A stretch of 64,000 bases of DNA, from the NCBI RefSeq assembly GCF_008079445.1, contig NZ_VRYH01000004.1:310001-374000 (forward strand), in the 5' to 3' direction. The position numbers were made by a program, and so were the translations under genes. The stretch's first letter is position 1. Each line of letters begins with the position of its first letter. The stretch comes from Aidingimonas lacisalsi (GTDB lineage: Bacteria > Pseudomonadota > Gammaproteobacteria > Pseudomonadales > Halomonadaceae). The notes below the pieces were generated by a model. The model did no database searches. It had not been told where the DNA came from and worked only from the letters and a program-made list of their open reading frames with translations. This document shows positions 27,046-34,747 of the stretch, in pieces.

Positions 27046-27068
27046 TTATTCACCGATACTGTGGATAA
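27046..27068. promoter_or_regulatory. Inverted pair of DnaA-box-like sequences upstream of aacS
   Basis: A perfect consensus DnaA box (TTATCCACA) lies on the minus strand at 27060-27068. A near-consensus copy TTATTCACC lies on the plus strand at 27046-27054. They face each other five bases apart, in the gap between the MFS and acetoacetyl-CoA synthetase genes, 23 bases before a TATAAT hexamer. No origin features (multiple boxes, AT-rich unwinding element, dnaA or dnaN) accompany them. Confidence 0.5.
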
Positions 27069-27090
27069 CATTGTGAAAAATGGCTGCATA

Positions 27091-27096
27091 TATAAT
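27091..27096 (+). promoter_or_regulatory. Consensus -10 element for aacS
   Basis: TATAAT in an AT-rich context (GCATATATAATGC), 164 bases upstream of the aacS ATG. No good -35 hexamer lies 16-18 bases upstream; TTGTGA occurs 14 bases away. The remaining part of the 26931-27260 gap holds the DnaA-box pair and no gene that I can support. Confidence 0.45.
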
Positions 27097-27260
27097 GCAA
27101 GCGAGCAGGACAGCCGGGTATGAGTCGGTTTGGTGGATTTTTCGGCACCTTCCCGTTTCGTCGAACAGCACCGACTTGTGCGGTGCAACACCTAGGCATG
27201 CCGCAAAAAGGGTGGCAGGCTTATATCATCAATGACAACAAGGTCAGGAGAGGAAAAGGC

Positions 27261-29210
27261 ATGTCCAGTCCACTTTGGCAACCCGCACAAGCCGCCATCG
27301 ACGCCTCTCAATTGAACGCCATGATGCGCCGAATTGCCGTTGAGCACGGTGTCGAACTCAATGACTACGCCGAGCTCCATGACTGGAGCGTCGAGCACCT
27401 GGAAACGTTCTGGTCACTATGGTGGGATGAAGCGGGCATCCTCGCCGATACCAAAGGCGCCACCATTCTCGAGCGTCCGGATGCCATGCCTGGCGCCCGC
27501 TGGTTCCCCGAAGCCCGTCTCAATGTCGCCGCCAATCTGCTGCAACGACGCGATGACCATGCCGCCCTCATTGTCCGTGACGAGCGTCAGCGTCGTCGCA
27601 TCATCAGCTATCGTGAGCTTTATCGGCTGGTTGCCAAGCTGGCCCACTCACTCCGCCAAAGTGGCATCAGCCCCGGTGATCGCGTCGCCGGCTTCGTCCC
27701 CAATAGCGAGCATGCCGTCATCGCCATGCTCGCCTGCGCCAGCATTGGCGCTGTCTGGTCTTCCTGTTCACCGGATTTCGGTTTTCACGGCGTGCTCGAC
27801 CGTTTCGGCCAGATTCAGCCCAAGGTACTGATTGCCACGGATGGTTACACCTGGAATGGCAAACCCATCGATACCCATGAACGACTGGTCCAGATCAGTG
27901 AAGCCATCGATTCACTCAATCAGGTCATCATATTTCCCTTTCTCAACGACGAACCGATGACTCGTGGCATCGACAAGGCCGTGAGCTGGGACGATTACCT
28001 CAACAACGAGGCCGAAGACGTCGTTTTCGAACCGCACCCCTTCGACCATCCGCTGTACATCCTATATTCGTCCGGCACGACGGGGGCCCCTAAATGCATC
28101 GTCCATTCAGCCGGCGGCACGCTTCTACAACATCTCAAGGAACACCGATTACATACCGACATCGACGAACACGATGTCCTTTTCTACTACACCACCTGCG
28201 GCTGGATGATGTGGAATTGGCTAGTCTCCGGGTTGGCCTGTGGCGCCAGTCTGGTACTTTACGACGGCTCTCCGTTTGCACCGGATCCCGATGTGCTCTG
28301 GCGGATCGCGGAGCGAGACGGCATCACGGTCTTTGGCACTAGCGCCAAGTACATCTCCGCTTGTGAGAAGGAGGGGCTATGTCCAGGCGACACGTTCGAT
28401 CTGTCATCCTTGCGTGCCATCCTTTCCACCGGCTCGGCACTCGCCCATGAATCCTTCGATTATGTCTATCGAGATATCAAGCAGGACGTGCTGTTAGCCT
28501 CGATTTCCGGCGGTACCGATATCGTCTCCTGCTTTGCCCTCGGTTGCCCCATCCGACCCGTTTATCGAGGCCAACTGCAATGCCGCGGCTTGGGTATGGC
28601 CGTGGACGTGCTCGATGATAATGGTCAACCGCTGCGTGGTGACAAAGGGGAATTAGTATGCACCAGACCGTTCCCATCGATGCCCATCGGCTTCTGGAAT
28701 GACCCCGATGGTCAACGTTATCGCGATGCCTATTTCGCGACCTTCCCGGGCATATGGGCCCACGGAGACTATGCGGAAATCACTCCGCAAGATGGCCTGA
28801 TCATTCATGGACGATCGGACGCCGTACTCAATCCCGGCGGGGTGCGTATCGGGACTGCTGAAATTTATCGCCAGGTCGAGAAAGTGACTGGCGTCCTCGA
28901 GTCCCTGTGTATTGGCCAGGAATGGGACGATGACGTTCGAGTCGTTCTCTTCGTGCGATTGCGGGACGGCCTTACCCTCGATGACGCCTTGTGTGACGAA
29001 ATCCGGCGCACGATCCGCGCCAATACCACGCCACGCCATGTCCCTGCGAGAATCATTCAGGTCAGCGACATTCCCCGTACCCTATCGGGCAAGATCGTCG
29101 AGCTCGCCGTACGCAATGTGGTCCATGGCCAACCGGTCAAGAATCGGGAAGCGTTAGCCAACCCGGACGCCTTGTCGCTGTATGAAAACCTGCCGGAACT
29201 CAGGAAATGA
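27261..29210 (+). CDS. aacS: Acetoacetyl-CoA synthetase
   Basis: Acyl-adenylate-forming enzyme of 649 residues that activates acetoacetate to acetoacetyl-CoA with ATP. AMP-binding motif LYSSGTTGAPKCIVHSAGG near residue 268, then YTTCGWMMWNWLVSGL near 310, STGSALAHESFDYVY near 395, GGTDIVSCFALGCP near 417, and the A8/A10 region RSDAVLNPGGVRIGTAEIY with the C-terminal catalytic Lys in SGKIVELAVRN near 612. The N-terminal acetyl-CoA synthetase-like domain and length match AacS. Start ATG at 27261 follows AGGAGAGGAAAAGG. Together with hbdH it completes the route from 3-hydroxybutyrate to acetoacetyl-CoA. Confidence 0.95.
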   Translation: MSSPLWQPAQAAIDASQLNAMMRRIAVEHGVELNDYAELHDWSVEHLETFWSLWWDEAGILADTKGATILERPDAMPGARWFPEARLNVAANLLQRRDDHAALIVRDERQRRRIISYRELYRLVAKLAHSLRQSGISPGDRVAGFVPNSEHAVIAMLACASIGAVWSSCSPDFGFHGVLDRFGQIQPKVLIATDGYTWNGKPIDTHERLVQISEAIDSLNQVIIFPFLNDEPMTRGIDKAVSWDDYLNNEAEDVVFEPHPFDHPLYILYSSGTTGAPKCIVHSAGGTLLQHLKEHRLHTDIDEHDVLFYYTTCGWMMWNWLVSGLACGASLVLYDGSPFAPDPDVLWRIAERDGITVFGTSAKYISACEKEGLCPGDTFDLSSLRAILSTGSALAHESFDYVYRDIKQDVLLASISGGTDIVSCFALGCPIRPVYRGQLQCRGLGMAVDVLDDNGQPLRGDKGELVCTRPFPSMPIGFWNDPDGQRYRDAYFATFPGIWAHGDYAEITPQDGLIIHGRSDAVLNPGGVRIGTAEIYRQVEKVTGVLESLCIGQEWDDDVRVVLFVRLRDGLTLDDALCDEIRRTIRANTTPRHVPARIIQVSDIPRTLSGKIVELAVRNVVHGQPVKNREALANPDALSLYENLPELRK

Positions 29211-29320
29211 ACTGACCGAGATCGGCTTCATTGATGCCGCGCTGGGCACATTCCAGGCTTTGACGTAGCATGAGACGTCCAAGAAGAACGCTTATGCTAT
29301 CGGATCGCGAGGAGCAGGGA

Positions 29321-30193
29321 ATGTCGACCCTGAAAGGGATCATCAGCGTACTGCTGCTGTGTCTTAACACACTGTTCTGGACACCGCCGCTATTGTTGTT
29401 GACGCTGATCAAACTGACCATGCCGACACGCCGATTACAACGATACATTCTCGGTGGGCTCAATCGAGTGGCGCTCAACTGGATCGGCGTTAATCTCTGG
29501 TGGATGCGGCATTGGCTGAAACCGCAACTGCAAACGCGGTTGCCTGACGGTCTGTCGCTCGACCGGTGGTGGTTGGTGATCTCCAATCACCAATGCTGGA
29601 CGGATATCTTCGTGTTGCAAATGGCCCTCCACCGTCGCATTCCCATGCCGCGCTTCTTCCTCAAGCGCGAACTGTTCTGGGTGCCGATAGTCGGGCTCGC
29701 TTGGTGGGCGCTCGAGTTCCCTTTTCTGCGGCGCTACCGACGTCAGCAAATCGAACGCAATCCACGTCTTGCCGAACGCGATCGACGTGCCACAGAACGG
29801 ATGTGCCAACGCGCTCAGGATATGCCTATCGCGATCTACAACTTCGTCGAAGGAACGCGTTTTACCCAAACGAAACACGCCGCACAGCAGTCCCCCTTCC
29901 GACATTTGCTACGTCCCAAGGCTGGCGGAACGGCGCAGGTCATTAACCTCATGGGCCGCCGTCTCAGTGGCATTCTGGACGCGACTCTGATATATGCGAC
30001 GCCCTCACCTTCGTTCTGGCGCTTCCTGTGTGCACGGGAGGGGCCTATACGGCTCGAAGTGAACCATTTGGATGTCCCCAATTGGATGACCTCCGGCAAC
30101 TATCATCAGGACCCTGAGTATAAGGAACGTTTCCAGTCATGGCTCAATGCCTTATGGGAAGAGAAGGATCGGCGACTCGATACCTGGTCGTGA
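29321..30193 (+). CDS. PlsC-like lysophospholipid acyltransferase (YihG-like)
   Basis: Membrane acyltransferase of 290 residues. N-terminal hydrophobic segments lie at about 5-30 and in the ALNWIGVNLWW region. The HX4D catalytic motif is NHQCWTD near residue 87, followed by FFLKRELFWVPIVG near 115, and the EGTR motif in YNFVEGTRFT near 185. These are the standard 1-acylglycerol-3-phosphate acyltransferase blocks. The form with long spacing and basic YRRQQIERNP linker resembles the YihG subgroup, which tunes phospholipid acyl composition. Start ATG at 29321 is preceded by GAGGAGCAGGG. Its last 55 bases overlap the start of the LysM lipoprotein gene. Confidence 0.9.
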   Translation: MSTLKGIISVLLLCLNTLFWTPPLLLLTLIKLTMPTRRLQRYILGGLNRVALNWIGVNLWWMRHWLKPQLQTRLPDGLSLDRWWLVISNHQCWTDIFVLQMALHRRIPMPRFFLKRELFWVPIVGLAWWALEFPFLRRYRRQQIERNPRLAERDRRATERMCQRAQDMPIAIYNFVEGTRFTQTKHAAQQSPFRHLLRPKAGGTAQVINLMGRRLSGILDATLIYATPSPSFWRFLCAREGPIRLEVNHLDVPNWMTSGNYHQDPEYKERFQSWLNALWEEKDRRLDTWS

Positions 30194-31062
30194 TGCTGAT
30201 CGTGATCCTCGGAGTACTGGCAGGCTGCGCCAGCACCCCGAAAAGCACACAACGCATGAATACCATTGCGGGTAATTGGATCGAGGTTCAGCGCGGAGAT
30301 ACGCTCGGCGGCATCGCTCGTCGGGCAGGCGTACCGGTTGAGCGGCTGAGCCGATTCAATCCAGGAGTAGATCCTGAGCATCTGGCCATTGGTCAACGCT
30401 TGCTGGTACCGACATTGCGGGAACGTGCCCCTTTCAAGGGCCCGTACCGATATCAAGTACGCCCGGGAGACACGTTTTCGTCCATTGCCAGACGATTCGA
30501 CACACAGGCATCCAGCCTCCAGCAAGCCAATCCCGGTACCGCCCCTACCCGGCTTGCGGTAGGACAGCTGATCAATGTCCCCCTCGTTCACAGCCCAACC
30601 GCGACGGCCAGCGCTGAACGACAACGCTCTGCCACAGCCGCGCCGACGTCATCCAAGGCGCCTGCAACCGATAACGGCCTGCCCGACGAGACCGACGACT
30701 GGTCCTGGCCGCTTGCGGACTACCGGATCGAGCGTCGATATGGCAAGGATGGGCATGGCACTTTGCAGCCTATGCTATTGTCGGCACAGGCCGATGAACA
30801 TGCCAAAGCCGTCGCCGATGGCGAGGTCAAATTCGCCGGCAGCATGCGGAAACTAGGACGGGTCGTCATCATCCATCATCCCAACAATCTACAAAGCGTC
30901 TATGCTCAGTGCGACGCATTGGATGTCGACGCCGGCAACCGTGTTGAACAGGGTAGTAGCCTCTGCCGAATATCACAGGACGACGCCACTCAGCGTTCCG
31001 TGTTGTTGTTCGACATGCGCCGGGGAGGCAAACCCGTCGACCCGGAACGCATTCTTCCCTAG
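30139..31062 (+). CDS. LysM lipoprotein with degenerate LytM (peptidase M23) domain, NlpD-like
   Basis: Envelope lipoprotein of 307 residues. The lipobox LAGC (signal ends VILGVLAGC, Cys near 29) is followed by two LysM peptidoglycan-binding repeats: IEVQRGDTLGGIARRAG near 48 and YQVRPGDTFSSIARRFD near 104. A Thr/Ala/Pro-rich linker leads to a C-terminal LytM-like domain with GEVKFAGSMRKLGRVVIIHH and GNRVEQGSSLCRIS. The catalytic zinc ligands are missing: YAH reads YAQ, and the final HxH reads LLFD. It is therefore probably a non-enzymatic amidase activator like NlpD/EnvC. Start ATG at 30139 (AAGGAA upstream) overlaps the acyltransferase by 55 bases in another frame. A downstream ATG at 30154 is an alternative. 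Confidence 0.85.
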   Translation: MAQCLMGREGSATRYLVVMLIVILGVLAGCASTPKSTQRMNTIAGNWIEVQRGDTLGGIARRAGVPVERLSRFNPGVDPEHLAIGQRLLVPTLRERAPFKGPYRYQVRPGDTFSSIARRFDTQASSLQQANPGTAPTRLAVGQLINVPLVHSPTATASAERQRSATAAPTSSKAPATDNGLPDETDDWSWPLADYRIERRYGKDGHGTLQPMLLSAQADEHAKAVADGEVKFAGSMRKLGRVVIIHHPNNLQSVYAQCDALDVDAGNRVEQGSSLCRISQDDATQRSVLLFDMRRGGKPVDPERILP

Positions 31063-31154
31063 CCCGCCACTGTCATCGTTCGGTCACCTCCTCGTCGACA
31101 AATTGTCATGCCGAAACGTGACACTACGTCAAAGCACGACGGCGAGGATTCACC

Positions 31155-32312
31155 ATGCGCGTTTGCCTGGTCAGTGAAACTTGGGCACCTGAAATCAACG
31201 GCGTCGCCCACACTCTGATGCATATCAGCCGAGAACTTTGGCAGCTCGATATAGCGTTACAGCTCATTCGTCCTCGCCCCAGGCACGCACCTCATCGTGC
31301 CGAGTTCATGGAAGCCGAGCATCAGGTTCGTGCCATGGCGCTACCCGGCTACGATGCGGTCCAGTTGGGATTGACCCGGCCCAGAGCGATCATGCGCTTC
31401 TGGCTACGACAACGTCCATCCGTCGTCTATATCGCCACTGAAGGCCCCCTGGGATGGGCGGCATTGCACGCCGCCAGACGGATGGACATTCCTGTCGTCA
31501 GTGGTTTTCACACCAACTTCGATCATTATGCACGGGACTACGGAGTCGGCTGGCTCGGTAACGGCATCAATGCCATCCTGCGACACTTTCATAATCGTAC
31601 CCAAACGACCTTGGTTCCGACGACCGCTCAGGCCGAAGCACTCCGTCAACAGGGCTTCGATAATCTGCGTGTACTCGGACGGGGCGTCGATAGCCATCAC
31701 TTTCATCCCGGCAAACGCGATCCCATCTTGAGACATCAGTGGGGAGCCAACGATAACCAACCGGTGGCGCTGCACGTCGGTCGGCTGGCCAACGAAAAGA
31801 ACCTCGACTTGCTGGTTGAAACCTGTCACGCCATGCAACGCGTTCAGCCCGACCTGATCCTCGTACTGGTAGGCGATGGTCCCGGCAGAGAGAAGCTTCA
31901 GGAGCAGCTTCCGGACGCCGTTTTCACGGGCTTCATCGACAGCCAGGCGCTGGCAAGACATTATGCCAGCGCTGACCTCTTCGTGTTCCCTTCGTGTTCG
32001 GAAACCTATGGCAATGTTGTGGCCGAAGCCATGGCCAGTGGCCTCGGCATCATCGCATTCGATTACGCCGCGGCCGCCGAGTTGATCGACCATGGCCAGA
32101 GCGGCATCAAGGTGGCGTTCGGTGATCACCACGCATTCATCGAACACGCAGTCACGCTCTGTCAACAACCAGCGACTTACTCGCGACTTGGACATGCCGC
32201 ACGTCTGCGTGTCACTTCGCACAGCTGGCGGCAGATTGCCAACGACTTTCTCGCAACACTAGCGCATGTACAGGAGACCCCGGATGACGCCACGCATCCC
32301 TACCGTCTTTGA
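31155..32312 (+). CDS. GT4-family glycosyltransferase
   Basis: GT-B fold glycosyltransferase of 385 residues. N-terminal MRVCLVSETWAPEINGVA and GFHTNFDHYARDYG near 118 are typical of the PimB/MgtA-like group acting on lipid acceptors. The C-terminal nucleotide-sugar domain has LHVGRLANEKNLDLLVE near 212, LVGDGPGREKLQ near 240, and the E(x)7E motif FVFPSCSETYGNVVAEAMASG near 275-295. The gene overlaps the following PAP2 phosphatase by 29 bases. A glycosyltransferase plus a lipid phosphatase suggests glycolipid synthesis from phosphatidic acid or an undecaprenyl carrier, which is inference. Donor and acceptor are unknown. Confidence 0.9.
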   Translation: MRVCLVSETWAPEINGVAHTLMHISRELWQLDIALQLIRPRPRHAPHRAEFMEAEHQVRAMALPGYDAVQLGLTRPRAIMRFWLRQRPSVVYIATEGPLGWAALHAARRMDIPVVSGFHTNFDHYARDYGVGWLGNGINAILRHFHNRTQTTLVPTTAQAEALRQQGFDNLRVLGRGVDSHHFHPGKRDPILRHQWGANDNQPVALHVGRLANEKNLDLLVETCHAMQRVQPDLILVLVGDGPGREKLQEQLPDAVFTGFIDSQALARHYASADLFVFPSCSETYGNVVAEAMASGLGIIAFDYAAAAELIDHGQSGIKVAFGDHHAFIEHAVTLCQQPATYSRLGHAARLRVTSHSWRQIANDFLATLAHVQETPDDATHPYRL

Positions 32313-32829
32313 ACGACTCGATGCATTGGAATGGCAACTATGCCGACGTCTCGCCAAGGCCGGTAGCCAGCGACGTTTTCTGATGATGCTGCGTATCGCC
32401 AGTCGTCTCGGCGACTGGCCAGCATGGGTGGCACTCATCATTACGCAGCCTCTGCTTCACGGATCCACGGGCTGGCGATTGAGCCTACACTTCACCGTCA
32501 TCGCCCTGGTTGCCATTGTTGTTTACCGGTTGATCAAGACACGCGCCTGCCGAGAACGCCCATCGATCACCTATCGAACCATCCCCTGCATCACTGAGGC
32601 CCGTGACCGATACAGTTTCCCTAGCGGCCACACGATGCACGCGGTGATATTCTCGCTACTGACTGCTGCGACCGCCCCCGTCATGTTGATCATCGTTCTG
32701 CCATTGGCTCTTCTGATCGCCGCTTCGCGAGTCGGTCTAGGACTTCACTACATCAGTGATGTCATCGGGGGTGGGCTACTCGGCGTGGCTTTTGCCTGGC
32801 TCGGTCTGATGGGATTGCCGCATGTATGA
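32284..32829 (+). CDS. PAP2-family membrane phosphatase
   Basis: Membrane phosphatase of 181 residues of the type 2 phosphatidic acid phosphatase family. The three-part catalytic motif is complete: KTRACRERP near residue 90, SFPSGHTMHA near 120, and SRVGLGLHYISDVIGG near 150. About five hydrophobic segments flank the motifs. Start ATG at 32284 follows AGGAGACCCCGG and lies inside the end of the glycosyltransferase gene, so translation is coupled. Substrates may be phosphatidic acid, phosphatidylglycerol phosphate or undecaprenyl pyrophosphate. The neighbouring glycosyltransferase makes a lipid-linked or diacylglycerol substrate plausible. Confidence 0.9.
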   Translation: MTPRIPTVFERLDALEWQLCRRLAKAGSQRRFLMMLRIASRLGDWPAWVALIITQPLLHGSTGWRLSLHFTVIALVAIVVYRLIKTRACRERPSITYRTIPCITEARDRYSFPSGHTMHAVIFSLLTAATAPVMLIIVLPLALLIAASRVGLGLHYISDVIGGGLLGVAFAWLGLMGLPHV

Positions 32830-32877
32830 AGAGCATTCCGGCTGACAAGACGGGAGGCTCGTGGCAACCTCATCGAT

Positions 32878-33519
32878 ATGAATGAACGACAGTCAGCATG
32901 GCAACGTATTCTTGATCAACCGCCGCTATGGCATTACAGCGGCGTGCTGGGTAACGACGTTGCAACGACAAGTTTCCACCGTCTCGACACCGAACTCGCA
33001 TGGGAGCGCCCGACACTGTCACTGTATGGGCGACAACATGTCATCCCTCGCCAGCAAGTCTGGATGGGAGACTCGCAAACGACGTACCGCTACTCGGGGC
33101 GCGATTTCTCGCCGGTACCCTGGCACCCGATCGTCGAGACAATCAAATACCGCATAGAGACTTTACTGGCGTCTAGCGGCTTTGCTCCCTGCACGTTCAA
33201 TAGTGTGCTGCTCAACCGCTATGACAGTGGCGATGACAGGATGGGATGGCACAGTGACGACGAACCCGAACTGGGACAAGACCCTGTGGTTGCCGCCCTC
33301 AGCCTGGGGGCTGAACGACCGCTACGCATGCGTTGGAAAGATCGCCGTACGGCGCCATTCAATATCTGGCTTCCCCACGACGGCTTACTACTCATGGGCC
33401 CCGGCACACAACGCTGGCTACAGCATGCACTCTTGCCGCGTCGCATACCCGGGTTACGGATCAGTCTGACGTTCCGCCGTGTACAATCGCCTATCATCCC
33501 CGATGATAACCGGGACTGA
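32878..33519 (+). CDS. AlkB-like 2-oxoglutarate/Fe(II) dioxygenase
   Basis: Dioxygenase of 213 residues, resembling the AlkB homologue group with ALKBH2/3-type architecture. YGRQHVIPRQQVWMG and the nucleotide-recognition lid (TYRYSGRDFSPVPWHP) precede NSVLLNRYDSGDDRMGWHSDDEPELG, which gives the HxD metal-binding pair near residue 124-126. The distal His is in QHALLPRR near 187 and the 2-oxoglutarate-binding Arg in LRISLTFRR near 197. It would reverse N-alkyl base damage in DNA or RNA. Its 3' end overlaps the convergent gcvT gene by 26 bases. No Ada-type operator was recognised; the 48-base gap after PAP2 suggests co-transcription. Confidence 0.92.
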   Translation: MNERQSAWQRILDQPPLWHYSGVLGNDVATTSFHRLDTELAWERPTLSLYGRQHVIPRQQVWMGDSQTTYRYSGRDFSPVPWHPIVETIKYRIETLLASSGFAPCTFNSVLLNRYDSGDDRMGWHSDDEPELGQDPVVAALSLGAERPLRMRWKDRRTAPFNIWLPHDGLLLMGPGTQRWLQHALLPRRIPGLRISLTFRRVQSPIIPDDNRD

Positions 33520-34606
33520 CGAACGGCATTTTGCTGACCTTCATCGGCAATTGCTTGCCGCGAACTTCTGCATAAACCTCGCTACCGACAGCCGCATGTT
33601 CGACAGTGACATACCCCATGGCAACGGGGTGACCGACACTGGGGCCGAAGCCTCCAGAGGTCACGTGACCAATGGCGTGCCCCTCGGCGTCGAACAGTTC
33701 GGCGCCCTCTCTCACCGGAGCTCGCCCTTCACCCAATAAACCGATGCGCTTGCGGGAATGATCCTTGGCCTCGATCTGATGAAGGATCAGGTCGGCGCCG
33801 GGAAATCCGCCGGGTCGCTCACCATCCCGACGTCGTGGCTTGCTGACTGCCCATATCAGCGACGCTTCAACGGGAGTCGTCGTCGTGTCGAGATCATGCC
33901 CATAGAGACACAGTCCGGCTTCCAGACGTAATGAGTCGCGCGCCCCCAGGCCGATGGGCTGCACTTCATCCTCCTCACACAAACGTCGTGCCAAGGGGTC
34001 GCAATCCTCGGTCGCGACGGATATCTCGAAGCCGTCTTCACCGGTATAACCACTACGGCTGATCCATACCGGCATGCCGTCGATCTCAAACCGGCCGTGC
34101 TGCATGAATACCAGTTCACAGGCCTGAGGACACAGTCGGCGCATGACGGCATCGGCATGGGGTCCCTGCAATGCGAGCAATCCCCGATCGAGCACATCGA
34201 CGTCATGATCGGCTCCCAAACCGTTGCGCAAATGCGCGATGTCATGCTCTTTACATGCGGCATTGACCACTAGATAGAAATGATCACCGGCATTGACCAC
34301 CATCAAGTCATCCAGAATGCCACCCTCGTCGTTGGTGAACAGCGCATAACGCTGACGTCCTCTTTCCAGCCCCACGATATCGGCCGGCAGCAATGTCTCC
34401 AGCGCTTCCGCGGCGTTCGAACCATGTACCAGCACTTGCCCCATGTGAGAGACATCGAACAAGCCACAGAATTGACGTGTGTGTTCGTGCTCCTTCTTGA
34501 CGCCCAGGGGATATTGCACAGGCATCTCATAGCCAGCAAAAGGCACCATTTTTCCACCTTTTTCACGGTGAAACGCATACAATGGTGTTTGATTGAGTTC
34601 ACTCAT
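33494..34606 (-). CDS. gcvT: Aminomethyltransferase (glycine cleavage T-protein)
   Basis: T-protein of 370 residues that transfers the methylene group from aminomethyl-lipoyl H-protein to tetrahydrofolate and releases ammonia. N-terminal FHREKGGKMVPFAGYEMPVQY and FCGLFDVSHMGQV are near residues 10-55. SRSGYTGEDGFEI with its Asp region is near 185, and LGARDSLRLEAGLCLYGHDLD is near 222-242. Lys and Arg residues in the C-terminal barrel (SRKRIGLL) follow. It is separated from gcvH and gcvP by the divergent symporter gene: agcS lies upstream on the same strand, with a terminator between them. Its start ATG at 34606 has a weak ribosome-binding site. Confidence 0.96.
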   Translation of the reverse strand: MSELNQTPLYAFHREKGGKMVPFAGYEMPVQYPLGVKKEHEHTRQFCGLFDVSHMGQVLVHGSNAAEALETLLPADIVGLERGRQRYALFTNDEGGILDDLMVVNAGDHFYLVVNAACKEHDIAHLRNGLGADHDVDVLDRGLLALQGPHADAVMRRLCPQACELVFMQHGRFEIDGMPVWISRSGYTGEDGFEISVATEDCDPLARRLCEEDEVQPIGLGARDSLRLEAGLCLYGHDLDTTTTPVEASLIWAVSKPRRRDGERPGGFPGADLILHQIEAKDHSRKRIGLLGEGRAPVREGAELFDAEGHAIGHVTSGGFGPSVGHPVAMGYVTVEHAAVGSEVYAEVRGKQLPMKVSKMPFVSPGYHRG

Positions 34607-34642
34607 GATGGATCTCGGCCCTCGCAGTCGATCGCAATGAAA

Positions 34643-34666
34643 GGAACCCGGCGTTCAACGGGTTCC
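34643..34666 (-). terminator. Terminator between agcS and gcvT (minus strand)
   Basis: Hairpin with arms GGAACCCG and CGGGTTCC (eight pairs, eight-base loop), followed on the minus strand by TTTCATT. It lies 36 bases upstream of gcvT, so gcvT may need its own promoter or read-through. Confidence 0.65.
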
Positions 34667-34710
34667 GCGTACTTGAGCAAATCATGGTTTCGCAACGTCG
34701 CGAAGACGAA

Positions 34711-34728
34711 CGGCGCCATTCGGCGCCG
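34711..34728 (-). other. Second hairpin downstream of agcS
   Basis: Inverted repeat CGGCGCC-ATTC-GGCGCCG, 20 bases past the agcS stop on the minus strand. It has no T-run. It may stabilise the agcS mRNA 3' end ahead of the terminator at 34643-34666. Confidence 0.45.
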
Positions 34729-34747
34729 CTCGTGAACCACGACGCAC

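Noticed and set aside
27046-27068. Replication origin
   Set aside because: Only two DnaA-like boxes, and no AT-rich unwinding element or dnaA/dnaN/gidA neighbours; regulation of aacS is the simpler reading.
30139-31062. Active M23 peptidoglycan endopeptidase
   Set aside because: The zinc-binding histidine motifs of the LytM domain are replaced (YAQ and LLFD).
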